NCBI GenBank assembly: GCA_946803715.1
Contig: CAMPET010000023.1
Location: forward strand, 472,822-536,821
Direction of reading: 5' to 3'
DNA: 64,000 bases
From: Beroe ovata
Taxonomy: Eukaryota > Ctenophora > Nuda > Beroida > Beroidae
The position numbers were made by a program, and so were the translations under genes. The first letter of the stretch is position 1; every line of letters starts with the position of its first letter. The notes beneath the pieces were generated by a model. That model was not told the origin of the DNA. It searched no databases and was given only the letters and a program-made list of their open reading frames with translations. Shown one piece after another: positions 49,608 through 58,102 of this stretch.

Positions 49608-50255
49608 CTAGTTCTCAACGACAGGCGGTGCAGTTGAGCTCGATGCACGATCACCAAAATTGTCTGTTTGGCAGTGCTGTTGCACGGCTCCAGATGACAA
49701 GTGTACAATGTCTTCATATCTGGGAGGCAGTTTTATGAAGCTTGCTATAGCAGAGTCCATTTCAATATCATCATAGGGAGGAGGAGCTTCTGATGATCGT
49801 TGAAGGGAGAGCTGGTGTTCCAAGTACAAGCGTCTGGTAACACGTACATAGTTATTCACTCTTTGTCGGTACAGGTAACATATCAGAACAAGGATAAGTG
49901 CAAAGGACGCCATACAGACTGAAATTATCACGACATGACTTGAATCAAAAGTTGTAACTGGTACAGGAACTGAATCCTCAGGATCAGAAGGATTTTTACA
50001 ATTTATTTTACAACAGGGATATTCGCATGGGCACTCGTAGGCAATCTCGAAACATCCTCCTATAAGTTCACCTTCTTCTGAAAAAACGCACTCACATTCT
50101 TTACACGGAGTCTCCAGGTAGGAGTCATGAGCATCTATAGAAGATCCCTTATAGTCGATACAAGAATATTCAGCTTGTGCACTGTGTAACAGAAAACTGA
50201 ATAATAGTTTTGCACAAATTATTTTGTTACTTTGGAATCCAATGCATGCTGGCAT
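49608..50255 (-). CDS. Single-pass membrane protein with Cys-rich ectodomain and PPxY motifs
   Basis: A 215-aa protein, one exon as read. The first 29 residues are a signal peptide (hydrophobic core LLFSFLLHSAQA). Residues about 30-85 form a Cys-rich ectodomain with CKECECVF, CPCEYPCC and similar pairs, reminiscent of a short von Willebrand C type module. A hydrophobic helix (VVIISVCMASFALILVLICY) then spans the membrane. The cytoplasmic tail has PPPYDDIEMD and PPRYEDIV, two PY motifs that typically bind WW domains of NEDD4-family ubiquitin ligases. The layout recalls WBP1/VOPP1-type proteins, but sequence identity was not established, so no symbol is given. The next gene upstream on this strand also carries a PPAY motif at its C-terminus. 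Confidence 0.8.
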   Translation of the reverse strand: MPACIGFQSNKIICAKLLFSFLLHSAQAEYSCIDYKGSSIDAHDSYLETPCKECECVFSEEGELIGGCFEIAYECPCEYPCCKINCKNPSDPEDSVPVPVTTFDSSHVVIISVCMASFALILVLICYLYRQRVNNYVRVTRRLYLEHQLSLQRSSEAPPPYDDIEMDSAIASFIKLPPRYEDIVHLSSGAVQQHCQTDNFGDRASSSTAPPVVEN

Positions 50256-51822
50256 GATAGTAGTCTCTTAGATATCTTCCATAGACATTCATTAGCCACA
50301 CTGAACAGGAATTCGGGTATTAGCAATTTTAGAATATCATATCATACGAATGAATTTGGAAACAGTGATTTTGAAAAATTCAAATTTTTGGACTTGTCAT
50401 CGAAGAAATGCTGTAGCACTGAAAATTAGAGTCATTGAAACAGAATTTGTGTTGACACATAATAAAAAGTACAGAATATGCCAAATAAACGCCACAAAAA
50501 ATATAGCGTTTGATGAAAAATAACCCACACGCTTCTTGAATTATTAATTTTGATTGGAAAATATTTGGCAAATAGATGCCATATTTCAAAATTCCATTGA
50601 ATTGATGGAAAAGTTGATGGTTCCATGAGTGCAACCTTTTTTGTGGCGTTTCTCTTAACTCTATATGATATCAAATAGGTACTCGAAGTTAATCACAATA
50701 AAACAATATTGGTATTGAGGGAAAGTATATTGCCTATTGATTAGGTTCCTGGGTTATTACACTTCATGTTACCCACACTCATTGCTGATTGCAAGTACTG
50801 ATTGCACCTATCACATTTCCTACATGCAATGTGGACACTTCACAATCGATTTAATGAAACTGTGAACTCGAGGAATGTTTGGTCAAAACGCGGTAACTAC
50901 CCAACTGTATTAATTTTCTAAAAAACTTTAACACAGTAAAAACTTAAAAACTAGAAGCTCTATTATTTCAATCAACAAACCTAGAATTCGCACATTGCAA
51001 TCACTAATCAGTTGACATAAAAATCTTAAAGATCATAATATAATAGCAATAAGAAACCTAAACAAAAAGTACAGAGCATAGGAACCTAGGTATATAATAT
51101 GTTATGCTCATATAAAATATCAAACCTTCAATCCCGGATTGTGATAAAGCTCATCTTAATGGTATAAGAGATGTGTATTGTGTTCTGCTTATTACATATT
51201 TTTCGACTGCAGTCTGCACTTAAAGTTTTACAGTGACATTATTTATCGAAAGGTCAAATTCGGGAAAGCAATGTCTCATTATTTAGAATATAATACGTAC
51301 TAAGATCGTTTGTGCTACAAAGATCTAGAACTAGGTATTAACAACACAGTGAAAAAATCATATTGGTTGACTGGTAGGTAGACAGGTAGGGGTAATCAGG
51401 GCTTAGTAAGATACGAAAAATTACTATTTAGGCGAGTGATACCTGCACCAACTAGGTATCGATATCATGGATATTTGATGTACGAAGGTAGGTATTACGA
51501 CGTAGCTATTTATTATGGTAAAGAACATAGACATAGCTTTCCATTTGAGTATCGTTTATCTTCTGTTAATAACTGTTCAAATGAAAGTTGTGTCTGGAAA
51601 ACAAATACCATAATCAACTATTCTACCCTTCAGTTTTTGTGCTACAAAATTCACTCATAAAGCAATTTGCTTTACAGTGCATTGTTACAAAAGCAAGTAT
51701 TCTGAGAAAATTCATAAATATTTCAACTTTAACAAACTTTTCATTGCCACTAGATTGTGTTCGTTTATATGCACATTTTTTCAGCTCCTTTATCTCTCTA
51801 TCAATCTGCACCTAAAAACACG
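50256..51822. other. 1.6-kb intergenic region
   Basis: AT-rich. A 15-bp perfect inverted repeat (50487-50501 with 50637-50651) encloses 165 bases. Nothing else is supported; the open frames at 50380-50674 and 51436-51815 have no domain. Confidence 0.55.
50487..50651. repeat. Small inverted-repeat element
   Basis: AAACGCCACAAAAAA at the left end and its exact complement at the right end enclose a 165-bp segment. It could be a tiny MITE, but no target duplication is evident. Confidence 0.6.
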
Positions 51823-54800
51823 CTATACTGGCGATGACGTGGTTGCTCTTCCATTATTAGCTGATACTGGGACATCATATTCTTGCTCGTTTTTGACTGT
51901 GAGCATATATGTATTTCCTTTCTGAGTCTCGTCTGTTGGTGCAGGTACGGGTATATAAGCAGGGGGCTCTGATTCAGAATCTTCGCCATCTTCACAGCCA
52001 CTATCAAAATTTCGGGGACCCATCACACTCAGGATACAAGGTAACAGTAATAGGGGAATCACACAGGATGTCAAGGCAATACTCAGGAAAATGAAGCAAA
52101 CATAACTCCTGATGAATGGGATTTCGGTGAAAGCTAATGGGAGCATGAGGATAAAAAGGGAAAAAACAGAGCTGAAAATAGCAGGGAAAGTCTCTGATAA
52201 TGTTTTCTTAGCTCTTTTCTTCCTATCGTTAACCAGTCCAATGAAACTATGAATGACGTATATTGAGTGCTGAACTACAAGCACAACACTCAGAATCAAT
52301 GGAACCAAAGAGAAGACGTTGAAGTTGACACCAAGGACCCAATAAGATCCAAAAACTTGGAAAATACCAAGGATCATGCACATGGCTATCAGGAAGGCCG
52401 CATTCAAGCTACAGTGGAATACAGTGATTGGGATAACAATCCCTACGAGAATACATCCGCAAAGTAGTCCAAGGTTCTGTCTCAAATTGAGATACAGTCC
52501 CCAAAATCCAAATATGAATCCATAAACGAAAGTTTCAAAGGAAGAGGAGCTTGAATCATCAACAGAGTCTCTCACAGCATTGATAGAATTGAGAATATTG
52601 TCATGAGTTGTAAGATTTCTCATGTAGATGGATGTTCTTGTAGCAACAAGTTCACTGTCTGGATCTTGACAATCAGTAGACGAATCAGAATTGCGGCTTT
52701 TACAAGACAATGAAGGAAGTGATAGGGACCCAAGGTTATCCAGCCAATCTTGCATCCTCCAACGAAATTCACTGGGGCGCAGAGGTTTACTAGGATCAAT
52801 GATAGGAAGAAAATCCGATTCTAAATCATTTCCAGAATCTGGCTGGAATAAGGCTTCTATACCAACTTCAGCAGAAACTTCTCTATTTCTTGAAAATGCT
52901 GCTTTTGTTATTTCATTCTCAATGCCTTGACTTATATTAGAGAATCCTGATAGGGTAGTTTGCCCATCAGATAACCAATCCCATGCTTTTGGTGGAGGAT
53001 ATTCAACAAGCCAGTTGTTTTTGGCCAAGTTCGTGTACAATTCAATATTTTGATTCTGATGTGCAGAATACTTCTTACTCTGAGTTACTATATAAGATGA
53101 AAACATTTCATATTGCTCCTCATTGATCTTTGCAAATGATGATTGATAGGTTCCAGGCTTTGCCACGTCACTCATCATCATTCCATCTTCGGTCAACTCC
53201 AATGTCACAAATGCAGTTCCCCCGAAGAATATTATGAAGAAAGCCAAAATTATTATTCTTACAACTTTGTTCAAGATTAATGGCCCATAGATAGAACTGG
53301 CAAATTTGCTCAAGAGGCTTTGCTTTGTTGTAGAATGACGTATGGTGGGATACTCTCTGAACAAATCTTTAGTTTCCGTTAGGAATGACTTCTTTGGCGG
53401 TTTACCATCTTGTCTCTTGATAGGGATACAGTCCATCCTATTATCTTGAGTCCTTTTACAATTCCAAACCAAGGTAGGCACGAATATGAACATATTCAAA
53501 ACGAAAGATAATAAGCATGTTGCAGCCATGTGAATACACACACTCCTAAATCCAGGGATCGGAACGTAAACACCACAAATGAATCCACAAAGTAAGGTTG
53601 CAGAGATAACAAAAACAGCATGTCCGCCATGCTCAATTGTAGCAACCATGTTATCCTCAACTGGTTTATCAGTATCTAGTTTACAATTAAATGTAAACAT
53701 AAGTATGTAGATATTTCCAATGCTCATGATGAAGCCTATAAGTTGAACATAAGTTGTCAAGAACATGGTAGGGATACCCATGAAACCTAAGATGCCAGTA
53801 GATCCAACAGCTGTTAACCCAGAAACAATGAGGCCAATAAACATAGTCAGAACATTAGAGTTTATGCATTTATTGGAGAAGCTCCCCATGACAACAAATG
53901 CATATAATATCAACAATCCTCCTCCAAGAATGAGGAGATACATCTCAGGAGACCCACTATCAGCAGCCATGTCATTTGTTGATCTATCTGTATGGAGATC
54001 CACTTGAATACCATCAAATTTTTCGCCTTCTCCAAAACCAGAACCATTTTCCTTGCGGTGCAAGGAATGCAAATAGTTGATGGTAGTATTTTCCCAATCA
54101 AGAATCATTTGCTCTAATTCAGCAGTATCATCAATGCCATACTTTTGCTTCATATATTTAACCCAAAAAGGACCATTGTGAGGTTGACCAACAACTGGAT
54201 TTCTCACTGATTTAACTCCAGTCCATAGTTTATTTTCTTCAGCTTCTTGGCCCTCTATATCATACATTTTTCCACCCATGTAGAGTTCTTGCCCGACATC
54301 ACTACCAGCCCATATCATACAGCATCTTGCTTTCCCACTAACAGACTGCAATAAGCAATTTTCTATGCCATAGTTCTCATCTTTCAAGGGTGCTTCAATA
54401 GAGATTTGAACATGGTTCACTAGCTCGGCTTCAGTTTCAAAGTCATATATAGATGGTCGCCAATGGTAACCAAAGGCTGTGAATATTTGCCAAGTGAATG
54501 TTTGTAGGAAATATCTCTCTTTAGCTGACCTGTAAGCAGCATCTGGAATAGAAAAAACCTCCATGTCACTCCTCATTTTTTCTTCTATCATATCAAAACA
54601 ATCATTGAAGGTTTTACTCCTCTTTGAGCCTGGAGATAATGACTGCATGATGATACCTACTTCATAACCAACTGGCTCTAGAATTTTAAGATCATCAGGA
54701 TAGTCAACTCCACCTTCTTTGAAACAATCAAGAACAGATACTCTCATGCATGGTGCTTTTTCAATACCCCAGCCATCTGGCAGTGTTGGGATCCAGGGCT

Positions 54801-55353
54801 CCACTTTATTCACACACTTCAACAGCTCAACGTACCCATAGCTCTGATAAGCACCTCTACGGACATAGGAATAAGGGTCAGTTGGGTCAGTTGGGTTAAA
54901 GATCTTAGGAAGCAATGGCCTTTCACAGAAATCATCAGGTGTCATAGTAACAACTTTTCCATCAATTGTTTTTTCCATTTTTAGGACATCTGGGGAATCA
55001 AATGCATACAGATGCTTCAACACCTCTTGAATACTCTCAAGTCCTTTATGAGTCAAGATATTTTTTCCTTCTATGTCACTAAAAACAGACACCCCAAGTC
55101 TGGGGAGATTTCCAAAATGTTCAATGTATGTATCTTGTTCTTTGATGAATCTAGAGTCCTTTTCCATCCAAATGACATCCAATGAAGGATCCAATTCCAC
55201 TAATGGAATGCCAACAAATGACAGTATGGTCAGCAAAATTCCAACAAAACAATAGATCCCAGGATGGACAGTTACAACCCTACCATAAAGCCTGAAAACT
55301 GCTGCAGTGCCATCATATATCTTTTTCCTGGCTTTAAGTAGAAGGTATGCCAT
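51823..55353 (-). CDS. Patched/NPC1-like RND membrane protein, intronless
   Basis: A 1,176-aa polytopic protein. A first helix at about 32-52 precedes a 400-residue Cys-containing luminal or extracellular domain. Five helices at about 472-635 form a sterol-sensing-type domain. A second helix (about 698-722) precedes a second large loop, and five more helices fill about 957-1115, the duplicated RND layout of Patched, NPC1 and Dispatched. NPC1 and Patched move sterols, driven by an ion gradient read by acidic residues in two pseudo-symmetric helices. Here the first position (GVDN in NPC1) reads SIGNIYIL, with Gly546 replacing Asp. The second (GISVEF in NPC1) reads VLVVQH, with Gln1028 replacing Glu. 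The cytoplasmic tail is acidic (CEDGEDSESEPPAY) and includes a PPAY motif. The absence of introns contrasts with most family members and may indicate retroposition. No specific orthologue can be named; PTCHD-type relatives are an alternative. Confidence 0.92.
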   Translation of the reverse strand: MAYLLLKARKKIYDGTAAVFRLYGRVVTVHPGIYCFVGILLTILSFVGIPLVELDPSLDVIWMEKDSRFIKEQDTYIEHFGNLPRLGVSVFSDIEGKNILTHKGLESIQEVLKHLYAFDSPDVLKMEKTIDGKVVTMTPDDFCERPLLPKIFNPTDPTDPYSYVRRGAYQSYGYVELLKCVNKVEPWIPTLPDGWGIEKAPCMRVSVLDCFKEGGVDYPDDLKILEPVGYEVGIIMQSLSPGSKRSKTFNDCFDMIEEKMRSDMEVFSIPDAAYRSAKERYFLQTFTWQIFTAFGYHWRPSIYDFETEAELVNHVQISIEAPLKDENYGIENCLLQSVSGKARCCMIWAGSDVGQELYMGGKMYDIEGQEAEENKLWTGVKSVRNPVVGQPHNGPFWVKYMKQKYGIDDTAELEQMILDWENTTINYLHSLHRKENGSGFGEGEKFDGIQVDLHTDRSTNDMAADSGSPEMYLLILGGGLLILYAFVVMGSFSNKCINSNVLTMFIGLIVSGLTAVGSTGILGFMGIPTMFLTTYVQLIGFIMSIGNIYILMFTFNCKLDTDKPVEDNMVATIEHGGHAVFVISATLLCGFICGVYVPIPGFRSVCIHMAATCLLSFVLNMFIFVPTLVWNCKRTQDNRMDCIPIKRQDGKPPKKSFLTETKDLFREYPTIRHSTTKQSLLSKFASSIYGPLILNKVVRIIILAFFIIFFGGTAFVTLELTEDGMMMSDVAKPGTYQSSFAKINEEQYEMFSSYIVTQSKKYSAHQNQNIELYTNLAKNNWLVEYPPPKAWDWLSDGQTTLSGFSNISQGIENEITKAAFSRNREVSAEVGIEALFQPDSGNDLESDFLPIIDPSKPLRPSEFRWRMQDWLDNLGSLSLPSLSCKSRNSDSSTDCQDPDSELVATRTSIYMRNLTTHDNILNSINAVRDSVDDSSSSSFETFVYGFIFGFWGLYLNLRQNLGLLCGCILVGIVIPITVFHCSLNAAFLIAMCMILGIFQVFGSYWVLGVNFNVFSLVPLILSVVLVVQHSIYVIHSFIGLVNDRKKRAKKTLSETFPAIFSSVFSLFILMLPLAFTEIPFIRSYVCFIFLSIALTSCVIPLLLLPCILSVMGPRNFDSGCEDGEDSESEPPAYIPVPAPTDETQKGNTYMLTVKNEQEYDVPVSANNGRATTSSPV

Positions 55354-56715
55354 AATTTTGTAGTCTCAGTTGCTATGTACCATTCTGAAATGGAAAGTAG
55401 TGATATGCAAAGAATAAATGGGTTTATAAGTAATAGAACATGAGTTAACCAGCATTATAAATGGATTGGTTCAATTTGCTGAGCACAGCAAGGTCCAATA
55501 ATCATTTGAAAAAGCTTCTCATATCTCATCACACATTCTTATCTAACTAGTAACTACCTATACTTATAATGCATCAGCTACAAAGAAAAAACAAGGAAAT
55601 TAAAGATGCCCAACCATGCAACAAAAGTCACACAAAATTAAAGAATATCCTTGTCCTATCAATAATCAACATTGTCCTAAGATATTGTCCTATCGACAAT
55701 TTCCCAAGTGCAAATTTGCTCTCTTACTGCAGTTTCCACCAGCATATCTAGCATAGTCAGAATCATAATAATCTTAAAGGGCTAAATAAACTGGTCTTCA
55801 TTAATTCTGCAATTTTGCAATTGTAATTCGCAATTTCAATTGCGGATTGGGGCGATTCTGTAAATCCAATATCAAATATACATTGAAGTAAAATAAATAG
55901 ATAAAAGGGTAGTGGTATTTACTATTTAACCATCACAATTCTCCAAAACATTGAAAAACAATAACATTCGCAGCCATGACTGAAAATTGAAAAACGCGGA
56001 AAGGTGGAACTGTTACCAATTCCATGTTGCGTACAATGATGTTCCCGCGCTGCGTGACCCAAATACTCCGCGCGCGCTGCGCGTCTCCGTGGTTTCTACG
56101 ACTTTTCAGTTCACTGAGTAGAACAGGGGCGCGCAACGTGTGCACAGTACAATGACTATTGACTCAAGCCTCACGCCGCGCACAACAAGTCGTGTGCACA
56201 AACAGGGTTTGAAAAATCATGACCTCTGTTTCTCGCGTCGCGCGCGCCTTTATCCGAGGCTTTCATTGTGTGCACACTGAACACGTTGCGCGTCCCTGTT
56301 CTACTTTGTGAACTGAAAAGTAGTAGAGCTCTAGACGCGGCGACGCGCAGCGCGCCCGGAGTATTTGGGCCACGTGTGCACACGTTGCGCGCCTCTGTTC
56401 TACTCCGTGAACTAAAAAAACGGCGACGCGCAGCGCGCGCGGAGTATTTGGGTCACGCATCGCGGGAACAGGGCCACGCCGCGCGGGAATATTTCAATAT
56501 CATTGAGAGCTTTCAATGAAATCATCTTGAACATTTTTCAAATCACCCGTTTTTACTTTTTATTCTTGTATTAATTATCTCCAATTTATTCTTAACTGTG
56601 TTGTTGTTATTGGACAGTGTTTGTGCAATAGTAGGGCTTGTATTCCAATCCTATTTGGATCCAATTTTGAATTAGCCTGTTATGCCTAGTCATTTTTGAT
56701 ATAGCGAATAAGTGT
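55354..56715. other. Divergent intergenic region
   Basis: It separates the minus-strand Patched/NPC1-like gene from the plus-strand HAD gene, so it likely contains both promoters. The left part is AT-rich. The right part (56040-56490) is a CpG-dense repeat array. Confidence 0.6.
56040..56470. repeat. CpG-rich three-copy repeat, terminal copies inverted
   Basis: A unit of about 100 bp occurs three times: inverted at 56040-56145, then direct at 56270-56375 and 56374-56470. Shared blocks include CACGTTGCGCG, CTGTTCTACT, GTGAACT, GACGCGCAGCGCGC and GGAGTATTTGGG. The outer ends, TGTTCCCGCG and CGCGGGAACA, are exact complements. It is far richer in CpG than anything else in the window. It could be a foldback transposon, a regulatory array in the divergent promoter, or both. 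Confidence 0.85.
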
Positions 56716-57582
56716 ATGTCAAGAAAATCCATTCTTGAAAAATATGATGTGTTCTTATTTGACTGTGGTGGAGTGCTTTGGCATGGGCAAATTCCTATAC
56801 CTGGAGCAGCAGAAGTTATCAGTAAACTCCTCTCTCTGAACAAGCTGGTGATTTTCGTGACAAATAACAGTGCTAAGACAAGAACTATTATGAGAGATTG
56901 TGTCAATGAGGTTCTTGGAATATCAGTCCCACTTGATATTCTTTACAGTCCAGGAATATCTCTTGGAAAATACTTAACCCAAAGATTAGGAAGAGGTGAA
57001 AAGATATACCTAATAGGTTCCAAGGGTCTTTCTGAAGTGTTAGATCAGTATGAAATAGAATATATAGGCCCAGGGGAGGATATGTACCCACGAAACTTTG
57101 GTGAAGTTCAAGAATTCAAGCCTGATAATTCAGTAAGATTTGTTGTTGGTTCTTTTGATCCAAGCTACAACTACTCCAAGTTAGTGAAAGCATACATCTA
57201 TATAATGGAATGTGGGGCTGAGTATTTAGCTACAAATCTTGATTTGGAATACCCCTTGAGTGAGACTAGGAAGCTGCCTGGAACAGGACGATTGTTGTCA
57301 GGACTGAACTTATCAACTGGTTGCATGCCGAAAGTGTTAGGGAAGCCATCCTCCCTTCTCTTTGAAATGATTAGTAATGATCACAACATTCGTGACAGAT
57401 CAAAAGTACTGATGATTGGTGATAGCTTGGTGACAGACATGCAATTTGGTTGGAATTCTGGGATTGATACAGCTTTGGTACTCAGTGGAATAACAAACAG
57501 AGACATGATATCTAATATCCAAGAGGAAAATAGACCAACTTATGTTCTCAATAGTATTGCTGATATGCTTACTGCAACCTAA
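56716..57582 (+). CDS. HAD phosphatase, PGP/PDXP-like, missing the D+2 acid
   Basis: A 288-aa intronless HAD hydrolase of the phosphoglycolate/pyridoxal phosphatase group (C2 cap). Motif I reads FDCGGVLWHG. The nucleophile Asp16 is present, but the second Asp of the usual DxDG is Gly18, from codon GGT where GAT would give Asp. Motif II is VTNNSAKTR. The motif III lysine lies in GKPSSLLF, and motif IV is IGDSLVTDMQFG. The C2 cap has FDPSYNYSKL and ATNLDLEYPL, as in PGP relatives, with GTGRLL nearby. Family members dephosphorylate 2-phosphoglycolate, glycerol-3-phosphate or pyridoxal phosphate in the cytosol. Without the general acid at D+2, activity should be weak or altered. It is transcribed away from the Patched/NPC1-like gene. 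Confidence 0.93.
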   Translation: MSRKSILEKYDVFLFDCGGVLWHGQIPIPGAAEVISKLLSLNKLVIFVTNNSAKTRTIMRDCVNEVLGISVPLDILYSPGISLGKYLTQRLGRGEKIYLIGSKGLSEVLDQYEIEYIGPGEDMYPRNFGEVQEFKPDNSVRFVVGSFDPSYNYSKLVKAYIYIMECGAEYLATNLDLEYPLSETRKLPGTGRLLSGLNLSTGCMPKVLGKPSSLLFEMISNDHNIRDRSKVLMIGDSLVTDMQFGWNSGIDTALVLSGITNRDMISNIQEENRPTYVLNSIADMLTAT

Positions 57583-58102
57583 TAGATCTCGACTCGATAT
57601 GACGACTTATGCATTTTCAGTACTGTCAATTATCTAACAATTACTACCGGTATTTTTTCAGCAGAAGCGACACTGGAGCGATAATATCGCTCCAGCGTCG
57701 ACTGTTGTCGACTCCAATCGTCGGAAAAACGATCCAAAAGTGGAGAGAAAAAAAAGAATCGACAACAGGCGGTTTTTTAGCGGTTTGCGATGCCCCCAAT
57801 TATAATCACCGCCTAGGCGCTTCGGAATCGATTTTTTTTGAAAAAATCGATTTTTTGTCCACAATTTATCGATTATAATCGGTTATTAGAGTTGGATTTT
57901 CAATCGCCCTTGCCAAAAATTGAATCAATTTCAATTTTACCATTGATTATATTGTTTCCTGAGCAGGTTCACTATGTAGACAGGCATGAAGTCGAGCTCT
58001 CCTCGTTAGATTTCCATTGAAAATATACATGATCATTGACATTGACAATTAGCATGTTTTACCCTGTGGAATTTCCATCACTTTAGGTTGTGATAGGATG
58101 AA
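57583..58102. other. Spacer between HAD gene and CFAP65, hairpin-rich
   Basis: It contains a perfect 23-bp palindrome (57673-57695, CTGGAGCGATA around one base) and several short palindromes built on ATCGAT and GTCGAC (57700-57880). It may be a degraded foldback element. No coding feature was seen. Confidence 0.5.
57673..57695. repeat. 23-bp perfect palindrome
   Basis: CTGGAGCGATA and its exact complement TATCGCTCCAG around one central A. Confidence 0.9.

Noticed and set aside
56171-56519. Several 65-83 codon frames in both strands
   Set aside because: They are products of the CpG-rich repeat array, which is open in many frames because it lacks A/T-rich stops.
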